This document shows, piece after piece, positions 1 to 7,470 of a stretch of 36,526 nucleotides of DNA (positions are counted from its first letter, which is position 1; the number at the start of each line of letters is the position of its first letter). Source of the DNA: an uncultured Eggerthellaceae bacterium (GTDB lineage: Bacteria > Actinomycetota > Coriobacteriia > Coriobacteriales > Eggerthellaceae). The translations under genes were made by a program, and so were the position numbers. The stretch is taken from positions 1-36,526 of the forward strand of contig CAMOLA010000017.1 in the NCBI GenBank assembly GCA_946618265.1, read 5' to 3'. Below the pieces are notes generated by a model. The model was not told where the DNA came from and did not search any database. It saw only the letters and a program-made list of their open reading frames with translations.

Positions 1-1376
1 CACGATGGCGCGACGAGCACGACCGGGACGCGCGGTGCGGATAGCGAACTGCCCCCCGCGCCGGCCTTTTGGCTCAGCCGCCACTCGAGCTCGCGGTACG
101 CCGCGATCTCCTCGTCGATCAGGTCGTAGCCGGCCTCGACCAGGCACTTGCGCGGCAAGCCGTACAGCTCTTCGGCCCGGCGAATCTCGGCGACCTGATG
201 CGGCCCGATGCACAGCAGCGTGTCGTAATGATCGTAGGCTTCCTTCGTGGGCGTCAGATGGCAGGACATCATGTGATGGAACATGAAGACGTACTCGATG
301 TCCTTGCGCACGTACGAGCGCTTGATGTAGTAGTTTTCAAGGTCCTCGAGCGTCGCCACGACCACGTCGGCGTCCATCTTCATCATCAGCGTGATGGCGC
401 GCTGCTGCCCGATGTAGTACGCCCTGATGCGCGGCTGCGACTCCGCGATGCCGAATATCTGGTCATCGGGGTCGTTGGTTACGTAGTGGATGGTGGCGTC
501 CGAATGAAGCAGCAGCCATTCGATCGTCCCCTTGAAGTACTTGTAGAAGCCGCTGCCCTCCGAATAGAACACGATGTGCTTGCCCACCACGCTGAAGAAC
601 CGCTTGTAGTCGGCCTTTTCGCGCTTGGCCAGCGGATCGCGCTGGTACCACTTGCGCGAGCGGGCACCGTCGAGCGATTCGAGTTCTTCGAGCTCGACGC
701 GGCTTTGGGCCAAATCCTCGTAGTCGATGTACTTGGACGGCTTCATCATGACGTTCATGAGAACCTGAATGGCTATGGCCGAAAGGTTGGAGCAGATCCA
801 GTAAAACGCCATGCCAGCTGCGACGAACACGCCGAGCACGAGCGAGAGGCCGATGGAAAGCCCGTTGGTGAAGTTCTTCTCGGCGCGCGATTGCTCGCGC
901 TGCAACGGGTTGATGTGGTTCTGAGCCACGCCGAGCGCCACGGCCGAAAGCCCGGCGAACACGGGCATGATCCACGACAGGCCGCCGTCCTCGACGGGCA
1001 CGAGCCCCAGGAACTCGGTGCCGGGCGTTCCCGAATCGGTGATGGAATGGATGACGTCCACGAGCCCGAACAGGATGATGATCTGCACGGCCAGCGGCAC
1101 GAGCGAGAGTAAGGGATGGTAGCCTTTCTCCTTGTACAGCGCGCTTTGCTTCTCTCCGATGGCCTCGCGGTCGCCGAAGTGCTTGACCTTCAGCCGGTTG
1201 AGCGCGGGCATGATCTGGACCATCTTGATGGAGTTCCATTGCACCCACAGCGACATGGGTATCAGGATGACCTTGGTGATGAGCGTGAACAGCAGGATAG
1301 CCAGCCACCAGTTGCCCGTCAGCGCATAGCAGGGGTCGACGATCAACTGCAACACGCTGGCTATTGCGGAAAACAT
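1..1376 (-). CDS. YidC/Oxa1-type insertase fused to a CDP-glycerol glycerophosphotransferase-like domain (C-terminus beyond window)
   Basis: The reading frame opens at an ATG at 1376, preceded by a GAGGTG ribosome site, and is still open at the window edge (458 codons seen). Residues 1-230 read as a YidC core: a first membrane segment at about 24-45, the cytoplasmic hairpin containing ALYKEKGYHPLLSLVPLAVQ, then three or more further hydrophobic segments. The groove position usually held by Arg is Lys35 (TLITKVILIP). After about residue 235 the protein becomes soluble. It then resembles the CDP-glycerol:polyglycerolphosphate transferase family (TagB/TagF type), with motifs such as KHIVFYSEGSGFYKYFKGTI and GPHQVAEIRRAEELYG. 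YidC inserts proteins into the cytoplasmic membrane; the second domain would act on an anionic wall or lipid polymer. The YidC half is clear. The transferase assignment rests on motif resemblance only. Confidence 0.82.
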   Translation of the reverse strand, partial: MFSAIASVLQLIVDPCYALTGNWWLAILLFTLITKVILIPMSLWVQWNSIKMVQIMPALNRLKVKHFGDREAIGEKQSALYKEKGYHPLLSLVPLAVQIIILFGLVDVIHSITDSGTPGTEFLGLVPVEDGGLSWIMPVFAGLSAVALGVAQNHINPLQREQSRAEKNFTNGLSIGLSLVLGVFVAAGMAFYWICSNLSAIAIQVLMNVMMKPSKYIDYEDLAQSRVELEELESLDGARSRKWYQRDPLAKREKADYKRFFSVVGKHIVFYSEGSGFYKYFKGTIEWLLLHSDATIHYVTNDPDDQIFGIAESQPRIRAYYIGQQRAITLMMKMDADVVVATLEDLENYYIKRSYVRKDIEYVFMFHHMMSCHLTPTKEAYDHYDTLLCIGPHQVAEIRRAEELYGLPRKCLVEAGYDLIDEEIAAYRELEWRLSQKAGAGGSSLSAPRVPVVLVAPS

Positions 1377-1402
1377 CTAATGCACCTCGGTAGAACAATC
1401 GG

Positions 1403-1433
1403 ATGGGCGGAAGGACCCGGTCCTTCCGCCCAT
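1403..1433 (-). terminator. 13-bp GC-rich hairpin after the repeat-protein gene
   Basis: ATGGGCGGAAGGA at 1403-1415 pairs perfectly with 1421-1433 across a 5-nt loop. It lies between the stop of the 1450-2154 gene and the YidC start. The T-tract after it on the minus strand is weak, so termination may be partial and the YidC gene may receive read-through. Confidence 0.6.
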
Positions 1434-1449
1434 TACCTGACGAAAACGC

Positions 1450-2154
1450 TTATTCGGCGGCCGCTTCGGGCTCGGCTGCGGGCTCGGGTTCGGCTGCCGC
1501 CTCGGGCTCCTCCGCCGGCACGTCGGTGATGACCGCCTCGCCGATCACGCCGTCACCGTCCAGATCGCGGCCGGTCAGCTCCTCGGCCTTGTTCTTCAGC
1601 ACGTTGGTCGCGCCCTCAACGACGGGCATGGCGGCGTTCATGGCAGCTTCGGCCTTCTCGGTTGCAGCAGCGACTGCCGCCCCGATGGCCGGCACTGCCG
1701 CCTCCAGAGCTTCGCCGGCTTTCGCCTGCGCCGTGGAAACAGCTTCTTCGACCGCGGGCTTGGCCGCCTCGTAAGCCTCGTTCGCCTTGGCGGCGACCGT
1801 GTTCACGACACCTTCGATCGCAGGCTTTGCGTTTTCGATGGCCTCGTTGGCCTTGACGGCAACGGTCCCCACGGCACCCTCGATCGCGGGCTTGGCGGTT
1901 TCGATAGCCTCGTTCGCCTTTGCTGCGACGGCATCGACGGTCGGCTTCGCGGCTTCGGTGGCCGCATCGACCTTCTCCTTCACGGCCGCTGCGATATCGT
2001 CGAGCGAGAACTGCGCATCTGCTTCGCCTTGCTCGGGTGCAGCTTCGACGGCTTCGGCTTCGACCGCGGCGGCTTCCGTCGCCTCGACTGCGGGCTCTGC
2101 AACTTCCTCGTTTGCTTGCTCGACGGCCGACTTGATCTCTTCCTGGTTCTCCAT
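1450..2154 (-). CDS. Ala-rich 22-residue tandem-repeat protein with EF-hand-like loop
   Basis: A 234-residue acidic, Ala/Glu/Val-rich protein of unknown function, with no signal peptide or membrane segment. The centre (about residues 55-185) consists of about six 22-residue repeats with the theme AKANEAIETAKPAIEGAV. Each has a Pro at a fixed place, a pattern that should form broken amphipathic helices like those of LEA or apolipoprotein-type proteins. Near the C-terminus DLDGDGVIGEA matches a single EF-hand/dockerin-type calcium loop (DxDxDG), followed by a Glu/Pro/Ala tail. An ATG at 2163 is in frame, but the AGGAG at 2164-2168 touches it; the ATG at 2154 lies 9 nt from that site and is preferred. 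The DNA repeats are themselves about 66 bp long, so copy number could vary between strains. Confidence 0.75.
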   Translation of the reverse strand: MENQEEIKSAVEQANEEVAEPAVEATEAAAVEAEAVEAAPEQGEADAQFSLDDIAAAVKEKVDAATEAAKPTVDAVAAKANEAIETAKPAIEGAVGTVAVKANEAIENAKPAIEGVVNTVAAKANEAYEAAKPAVEEAVSTAQAKAGEALEAAVPAIGAAVAAATEKAEAAMNAAMPVVEGATNVLKNKAEELTGRDLDGDGVIGEAVITDVPAEEPEAAAEPEPAAEPEAAAE

Positions 2155-2317
2155 GACGTTCATCTCCTATCCTCGATAAACCGCGATGCGCTCATTATGC
2201 CACCAAGTCATCGTCATTTCGCGCTTGCAATGAATGCGCCACTAATCCGTAATGGACCGATTGAGAAAACCCTTCCCTTGAGGCTTTCCAAGCTCACCGC
2301 AACATGCGGAAGACATA

Positions 2318-2375
2318 GACCGAAAGGGAGACTCCCTTTCGGTCCCTGACCGTTGGGGAGACTCCCCTTCGGTCA
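2318..2375. repeat. Two adjacent copies of the GACCGAAAGGGAG palindrome family
   Basis: Copy one (2318-2344) is a perfect palindrome built on GACCGAAAGGGAG, and copy two (2347-2375) is a slightly divergent version built on GACCGTTGGGGAG. They lie in the gap between the repeat-protein gene and the 3' end of the amidase gene. Related palindromes occur at 3495-3527, 4651-4685, 4801-4862, 7425-7468 and 9076-9110. All of them are intergenic or touch a stop codon. Confidence 0.85.
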
Positions 2376-2409
2376 GTGCCTGGTGGAACGCCCCAAATGT
2401 ACGCCTATT

Positions 2410-2444
2410 AGTATACATTTGGGGACTGTCCCCAAATGTATACT
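2410..2444. terminator. Perfect 17-1-17 palindrome overlapping the amidase stop codon
   Basis: The arm AGTATACATTTGGGGAC (2410-2426) is followed by one base and its exact reverse complement (2428-2444). The palindrome reaches into the stop codon of the amidase gene (2443-2445). The core, which on either strand reads TTTGGGGAC-N-GTCCCC, resembles REP-type sequences. It has no T-run, so a role as transcript 3' end protector or repeat insertion is as likely as true termination. Confidence 0.6.
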
Positions 2445-3429
2445 ATTCGTCGATGGAGGTGTCCTCGCTCACCTCTTCGGCCTCGGCGGCTTCGTCTGCA
2501 GCGGCAGCCGCGGCAGCCTCGTCGGCCAAGGAGTCGAGCTTGGAGATGTCCCAAGGTTCGCCATCATGCGTGCGGTTCTTGCCCTGGTAGTTCTCGAAGA
2601 ACGTTGCGAACTCCTCGGACGTGTCGGAATTGCCCGTGCGCCACGCCTTGTGGTCGATGATCTTGGACTTCTTCTCGTTACTTCCATAATAGGCGTCGAT
2701 GTAGGCTATGACCGCATCGACCGCCTTGAGCTGCACCTCGGGATAGTCGTCTTCCCCGCCGACGTGGACCATTTCGATGCCGATCGAATACGAGTTCATG
2801 CCGTAATCCTGCGCCCAATCGCCGATGGGCTCGGTGCCCTCCTTGTCGTCGCGGGATTCGTCCTCGACGTCGTAGAGCTCGTTGTGGCCCGTATCGCCGA
2901 ACCCGGCGTGATGGGCGATTCTATCGAGCTTCACGCATTGCATGACGCTGCCGTCGCGCCCCACGACAAAATGCGCGGCGACCTCGCGATCGGCGTTGTC
3001 CCACGAGCTGACGACGCCCTGCGGCGAGCCGCCGCCCTCCGTATCGTGGAGCACGATGTACTTCTGGAACTTGGCGGGCTTTTCGCCGTGGTCGAACTCG
3101 TCACGGAAGTCCGTTTCGACGCCGAGCTTCTTGAAGATCTGCTTGGCTTCTTTCTTCGCGCTGTTGGCCGACGACGAACTGGCTGCAGATGACGCGCTCG
3201 ATGAGGCGGATTGCGAAGCGCCGCTCGCCGCAGCGCTCGAAGACGACCCCGCCGAAGATGCCGCAGACGCAGAGGCTTCCGATCCCGTCGCGCCTCCCGC
3301 AGAAACCTGCTCGCTTGGCGCCGGGCCGCTGTAGTACGTCACCGCGGAATTCACGGAAGACTCGACGGCGCATCCCGTCATGCTCGCCAACACGAGCGCC
3401 GCCGCTGCAGCCATCACTTTCAAACGCAT
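2443..3429 (-). CDS. N-acetylmuramoyl-L-alanine amidase (Amidase_2) lipoprotein
   Basis: 328 residues. The N-terminus is a lipoprotein signal ending in the lipobox MTGC (Cys20). A low-complexity Ser/Ala linker (about 45-90) spans the wall, and then comes a zinc amidase domain of the PGRP/AmpD-like Amidase_2 family. Visible family features are VLHDTEGG (His128, zinc ligand), AHF (His153), IAHHAG (His173-174), IGIEMVH (Glu219) and DHKAWRTG (His260). It should cut the bond between N-acetylmuramic acid and L-alanine outside the cell. The C-terminal 30 residues are a Glu/Ala tail. The ATG at 3429 follows an AAAGGGTGA ribosome site. The gene is monocistronic, with palindromic repeats on both sides. 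Confidence 0.9.
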   Translation of the reverse strand: MRLKVMAAAAALVLASMTGCAVESSVNSAVTYYSGPAPSEQVSAGGATGSEASASAASSAGSSSSAAASGASQSASSSASSAASSSSANSAKKEAKQIFKKLGVETDFRDEFDHGEKPAKFQKYIVLHDTEGGGSPQGVVSSWDNADREVAAHFVVGRDGSVMQCVKLDRIAHHAGFGDTGHNELYDVEDESRDDKEGTEPIGDWAQDYGMNSYSIGIEMVHVGGEDDYPEVQLKAVDAVIAYIDAYYGSNEKKSKIIDHKAWRTGNSDTSEEFATFFENYQGKNRTHDGEPWDISKLDSLADEAAAAAAADEAAEAEEVSEDTSIDE

Positions 3430-3461
3430 ATGTCACCCTTTCCCATCGTCATGCATTTGGG

Positions 3462-3527
3462 AATGCGCACGACAACGTACGCTGCGCATCGGTTACGGAC
3501 CGGGAGGGAGACTCCCTTTCGGTCCGT
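3462..3527. repeat. REP-like unit: palindrome plus conserved tail
   Basis: It contains the tail TGCGCACGACAACGTACG (from 3464) and, about 30 bp on, the near-palindrome around GACCGGGAGGGAG (3495-3527). The same tail-plus-palindrome order appears at both ends of the 4621-4893 element, which defines a unit of about 65 bp. It sits directly downstream of the homocysteine methyltransferase stop codon. Confidence 0.8.
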
Positions 3528-3534
3528 CTTAACC

Positions 3535-4440
3535 TTATATTCTTGCGGCGAGGGCCTCGATGAACGAGGGATCGGTGCCGCAGCAGCCGCCGACGATCCC
3601 CACACCCGCCTCGACCAGCGGGGCGACCGCCGCCGCATATTCGTCCGGCGCGATCTCGTACACCGTTTCGCCGTCGACAACCTTCGGCAGACCCGCGTTG
3701 GCCTGCATGACGACGGGCACCGAAGCGGTGGCGAGCAGCTCGCGCACGAGAGGCTCGAGCTCGACCGGGCCGAGCGAGCAGTTGATGCCGAGCGCTTCGA
3801 CGCCGAGCCCCTGCAGCAGCTCGACCTCGTCCGACGGCGTCGCGCCCATGAACGTATGTCCGTTGGCCGCGAACGTCATAGTGGCGAACACGGGAAGATC
3901 GCTGTGGTCCCGCGCGGCGCACACGGCCGCCTTCAGCTCGTCAAGGCTTGTCATGGTTTCGACGATGATCAGGTCGGCCCCCGCCTCTACCGCAGCGCGA
4001 GCCTGCTCGGCATACAGCTCGTAAGCTTCCTCGTACGTCATGTCGCCGAGCGGCTCCATGAGCTCGCCCGTCGGCCCCATGTCGGCGGCGACGTATCGTG
4101 CGCCGGCATCGCGCGCGCACCTGACGGCAGCCGCGAACACCGCGCGCACGGTTTCCTCGTCGCCGAGCTTCTCGCTGTTCGCGCCGAACGTGTTGGTCGT
4201 GACGGCCTGGCTGCCTGCATCGACGTAGGCACGATGGATCTCGGTGATCGCCCCCGGGTTCTCGATGCACAGCATCTCGGGCTGTTCGCCCACCACGAGG
4301 CCCGCGCGCTGCAGCATCGTGCCCATGGCTCCGTCGAACAGAAGACGCTCCTCGCCCATCAGGACACGCGCCAGATAGTCGTCTTTGATGCGGATTTCGC
4401 GTTTGCCGCGGCCGTTCTGGCCATTTGCATCGGATTGCAT
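3535..4440 (-). CDS. Stand-alone homocysteine S-methyltransferase domain protein
   Basis: 301 residues of the Pfam S-methyltransferase (MetH N-terminal/BHMT/MmuM) family. It has LLFDGAMGTMLQ at the start of the barrel, TTNTFGAN, and the zinc cysteine pattern NCS (Cys221) plus GGCCGT (Cys286, Cys287) that activates the homocysteine thiol. No cobalamin- or folate-binding modules follow, so it is not a full MetH. It may use S-methylmethionine or betaine, or work with separate corrinoid proteins. GGGAGG lies 5 nt before the ATG at 4440. metY, another homocysteine-forming gene, lies 12 kb away and is not in the same operon. Confidence 0.88.
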   Translation of the reverse strand: MQSDANGQNGRGKREIRIKDDYLARVLMGEERLLFDGAMGTMLQRAGLVVGEQPEMLCIENPGAITEIHRAYVDAGSQAVTTNTFGANSEKLGDEETVRAVFAAAVRCARDAGARYVAADMGPTGELMEPLGDMTYEEAYELYAEQARAAVEAGADLIIVETMTSLDELKAAVCAARDHSDLPVFATMTFAANGHTFMGATPSDEVELLQGLGVEALGINCSLGPVELEPLVRELLATASVPVVMQANAGLPKVVDGETVYEIAPDEYAAAVAPLVEAGVGIVGGCCGTDPSFIEALAARI

Positions 4441-4620
4441 GGAAGCCTCCCATCATGATCGAAAAGCACTCTTGGACCAGGCCGGCTGCTTGTCTCGCCC
4501 CCCGGCATCGTACGCGCCGATCCCGAAACGCCAGCCATATGTGCATTCTGCCATGGACTCTATCAATCGGCACCCAAGTTGAAGCGTTAACAAAAATGCG
4601 GCACGATTCTCAGCGCAGGT

Positions 4621-4893
4621 TGATGCGCGCGACAACGTATACGCCGTGCCGACTGACCGAAAGGGAGTCTCCCCAATGGTCAGTCGAGCGGCATGCAGTT
4701 ACCGTCCGGCTCAAACCGCTGTTGCTGATGCCGATCTGGTCTTTTATTCCAGCATGCGTGGCCACGTGGGGCAGCATGCCCGAAAATGTACGGCACACGA
4801 CGGACCGAAAGGGAGTCTCCCCAACGGTCTCGGACCGAAAGGGAGACTCCCCTTCGGTCCGTTGGCGCGGCGCATGCGTTGTCGTGCGCATCA
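4621..4893. mobile_element. 273-bp element bounded by two facing REP units (MITE-like)
   Basis: The left end starts TGATGCGCGCGACAACG (4621). The right end, read on the minus strand from 4893, starts TGATGCGCACGACAACG. The first 47 bases of the two ends agree at about 40 positions and run into the GACCGAAAGGGAG palindromes (4651-4685 left; 4801-4829 and 4831-4862 right). The interior has no convincing coding sequence. The right end overlaps the stop codon of the LRR gene. No target-site duplication could be identified by eye. Confidence 0.7.
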
Positions 4894-6207
4894 GATGCCG
4901 TAATCCGGCTGAACGGATGCAAACCTATCACGCTTAATACGCAGGAGGCGGGCGATGGCCTCTCCGTGACGGCGCGGAGACAACGACTCGACGACCGCGA
5001 TGATCGCATCGGCGTCGAGCAAGCCGAGGTCGGCAAGGTCTTCGTAAAGCGAATGCTCGCCGGTCTCGGCGATGTTGCGGCACAAAGCTTCCACATCATC
5101 TGCGAGCAACGACTCGAAGGCCGCCTTCGCGCGACGGGACAAGAACAGGGGCTCTTTCAGCCGCTCGATCATGAGGCGCGCTCGAACGTCGACATCCTGG
5201 AGCGATTGTATCGCCGCATCGCAGGCAGCCATGGTTTCCCACGGCCGGTCCGCCACGCAAGCGAGCGCCTCCTGCGCGTCAACGCACGCCGCAGCTGGAA
5301 GGACGAGCCGATCGAGCGACGGCATTGCGGCAAAAGCGCCCGCCCCGACCTCGTGCACTGCAACCGGCACATCGAGTCGCGATATGTCCTGCGCACCAGC
5401 GAAAGCCGCAGGACCGATCTCGACGACGGAATCGGGAATCGTCACGCGCGTGAGCTCGTGAGAGCCTGAAAAAGCGCCCTCCCCTATGCGCTCGAGCGAA
5501 TCGGGAAGATCCACTTCAACGAGCCCCGGCTGATTGGCGAACGCATAGGGACCGATTCGCTTGCATCCATCGTTCGCGCGAAAACAGGGGCCCGAACCCG
5601 CGGCATCATCGCCCGAAGGCCCATGCGCGTCACACCCCAGCGTAGTCTGGACGATCAGGGCGAGGAACTCTTCGCCACCTGCGCCGTACAGCCCGCATCC
5701 GTCCATGCGAAGCCATGGATTTGCATCGTCGATTTCGAGCACGTCGAGGCAAATCGGGTGATGATGCGGAACGTGCACCGACCGCGTCCCCGGGCCGAGA
5801 CGAAGCTCGTGCACGTCGAACCGCTCGAATAGCTGCGCGGGAACCAGAGGCGCCTGACCGGGGAATATCACCTTACGCAAGCGATCGCATCCTTCGAGCC
5901 AACCGGCGTCGAACTCGTCGAGCTCGCTCGGAAATTCGATTGCCATCAGGTTGGCGCAATCGCGAAACGCACCAACACCGATCGACCGCACCGATTGGGG
6001 GCATTGCAGTTCCGCCACATGCACGAGCCCCGAAAACGACGCCGGCCCCAAACGGGTCACCAAACGTCCGTCAATGTAATCGGGAACATCGATCACGCGG
6101 GCTGCAGACCTGCATCTCACCACCGTGACCTCGCGGACGCCGTTCAGCTTGTAGACGTAATCGGCATCGGCGTCGTGAAGCACATGCACCTCGTCCTTCA
6201 TCGGCAT
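4891..6207 (-). CDS. BspA-type leucine-rich repeat protein
   Basis: 438 residues with no signal peptide. Residues about 40-125 and 220-300 contain repeats of the LRR_5 (BspA/TpLRR) kind, for example SVRSIGVGAFRDCANLMAIE and SLERIGEGAFSGSHELTRVT, with a non-repeat stretch between. The C-terminal 110 residues are predicted helical and carry no recognised domain. BspA-like repeats normally mediate protein binding, often at the surface, but this copy lacks export signals and may be cytoplasmic. The stop codon lies inside the right end of the 4621-4893 element, so the element abuts or trimmed the 3' end. The start at 6207 has GGAAGGCGG about 9 nt upstream. Confidence 0.8.
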   Translation of the reverse strand: MPMKDEVHVLHDADADYVYKLNGVREVTVVRCRSAARVIDVPDYIDGRLVTRLGPASFSGLVHVAELQCPQSVRSIGVGAFRDCANLMAIEFPSELDEFDAGWLEGCDRLRKVIFPGQAPLVPAQLFERFDVHELRLGPGTRSVHVPHHHPICLDVLEIDDANPWLRMDGCGLYGAGGEEFLALIVQTTLGCDAHGPSGDDAAGSGPCFRANDGCKRIGPYAFANQPGLVEVDLPDSLERIGEGAFSGSHELTRVTIPDSVVEIGPAAFAGAQDISRLDVPVAVHEVGAGAFAAMPSLDRLVLPAAACVDAQEALACVADRPWETMAACDAAIQSLQDVDVRARLMIERLKEPLFLSRRAKAAFESLLADDVEALCRNIAETGEHSLYEDLADLGLLDADAIIAVVESLSPRRHGEAIARLLRIKRDRFASVQPDYGI

Positions 6208-6243
6208 ATGCTTTTACCGCCTTCCCGCCTTCCCTTTTCGAAT

Positions 6244-6316
6244 TAGTGTACATTTCTTGCCCGTCGAAAATACTGACCTGGGGTTTTGCGGCCAGCAAAT
6301 CAAATTATGTACACTA
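6244..6316. promoter_or_regulatory. Separated inverted repeat upstream of the LRR gene
   Basis: TAGTGTACAT (6244-6253) and its exact reverse complement ATGTACACTA (6307-6316) flank 53 bases upstream of the LRR gene. On the minus strand the proximal copy contains TACACT, a possible -10. Two half-sites of this kind could bind a looping regulator. No family can be assigned. Confidence 0.35.
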
Positions 6317-6420
6317 TTTCGCGCACCGCGGCCCCGCGGCGATTGGTCGCCGCGAATGCCATGGTTTCCACGACGCGTTACCCTTCTCTTGCGCCGCATC
6401 GTTCGCGTATCCTAAAAATC

Positions 6421-6446
6421 AAAACCGCCCGAATCCGGGCGGTTTT
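6421..6446 (-). terminator. Bidirectional-type terminator after yebC
   Basis: AAAACCGCCCG pairs with CGGGCGGTTTT around a 4-nt loop (AATC). On the minus strand it is followed by GATTTTT. It lies about 70 nt after the yebC stop codon and is a typical intrinsic terminator. Confidence 0.85.
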
Positions 6447-6516
6447 GCTGACAATGCTTTTCGCGCTTCCCCAACGCCACGACGTCGAGGCGCGCTTTCC
6501 AACGCGCTCGGCTCGC

Positions 6517-7320
6517 TTATTCCTCTTCGAGGGCGGCCGCGATCTCGTCGGTGATGTCCATCGTGTGATAGACGTTCTGCAAGTCCTCGAGCTCCTCGAG
6601 GCGGTCGATCAGGCGCATGACCTTCTTCGCGTCGACGACGGAAACCTCGGCCGGGTTCTGCGGCACCATGATGAGCTCGGCACCAGCGGTCTCGACTTCC
6701 TCGGCCTCGATGGCGCGCTTGACAGCCATGAGGTCGGTCGCGGCGGTGTAGACGATCCACTCGTCATCGGCGTCCTCGTAATCGTCGGCGCCGGCCTCGA
6801 GCAGCATCATCTCGAACTCGTCGGGATCGCCGGCTGCGCCGTTGGGACGGTCGGCAACCTTCTTGCCGTCGCCCTCGATGATCTTCGGAACCATGATCTG
6901 GCCCTTGCGGTCGAACTGGAACGCAACGGAGCCGGAAGTCGCCAGGTTGCCGCCGTGATGGCTGAACGCGGCGCGCACGTCGGCAGCGGTGCGGTTACGG
7001 TTGTCGGTCAGCGCCTCGCAGTAAATGCCGATGCCCGCAGGACCATAGCCCTCGTAGGTGACCGTCTCGTAGTTGGCGGCGTCCTTGCCGGTGGCGAACG
7101 CCTTGTCGATCGCGGTCTTGATCTTGTCCTTGGGCAGCGAGTAGCCCTTGGCCTTTTCGATTGCGGCAGCAAGAGAAGCGTTGTTTTCGGGATTCGGGTC
7201 ACCGCCCTCCTTCGCTGCTACGGTGATGTTACGCGAAAGCTTGGAGAACAAGGCGGAGCGCTTGGCGTCCTGCGCTGCCTTGCGGTGTTTCGTGGTTGCC
7301 CACTTTGAATGTCCCGACAT
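6517..7320 (-). CDS. yebC: YebC/PmpR/TACO1 family protein
   Basis: 267 residues beginning MSGHSKWATTKHRKAAQDAK, the family signature, and continuing with the three-domain YebC plan, including YEGYGPAGIGIYCEALTDN and NRTAADVRAAFSHHGGNL. It carries an insert of about 17 residues (around KKVADRPNGAAGDPDE) before EFEMMLLEAGADD. YebC proteins were named as DNA-binding regulators; newer work on the family places them on the ribosome, relieving stalls at proline-rich stretches. Often a neighbour of ruvC, it stands alone here. AGGAAGGA lies 7 nt before the ATG. Confidence 0.95.
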   Translation of the reverse strand: MSGHSKWATTKHRKAAQDAKRSALFSKLSRNITVAAKEGGDPNPENNASLAAAIEKAKGYSLPKDKIKTAIDKAFATGKDAANYETVTYEGYGPAGIGIYCEALTDNRNRTAADVRAAFSHHGGNLATSGSVAFQFDRKGQIMVPKIIEGDGKKVADRPNGAAGDPDEFEMMLLEAGADDYEDADDEWIVYTAATDLMAVKRAIEAEEVETAGAELIMVPQNPAEVSVVDAKKVMRLIDRLEELEDLQNVYHTMDITDEIAAALEEE

Positions 7321-7424
7321 ACGACAAATCCTTCCTATATGCTGATACCAAACGATGATTCTAACATAGGTCTGCGCACGTCATGGGATATCCACTGAAT
7401 ACGTGGTCAGGAAATGGCTCGCGC

Positions 7425-7468
7425 GACTGACCGAAAGGGAGTCTCCCCAACGGTCACCTTTCGGTCAG
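7425..7468. repeat. Composite GACCGAAAGGGAG repeat
   Basis: The left arm GACTGACCGAAAGGGAG is followed by a right arm in the CCAACGGTC form and then by a second right end, CCTTTCGGTCAG. Two variants seem to have recombined. It lies just beyond the stop codon of the membrane-protein gene at 7471 and could act as its transcript end. Confidence 0.75.
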
Positions 7469-7470
7469 AT

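Noticed and set aside
463..1398. Long minus-strand frame over the YidC gene
   Set aside because: Arg/His-rich shadow in another frame; the YidC frame from 1376 shows clear family motifs.
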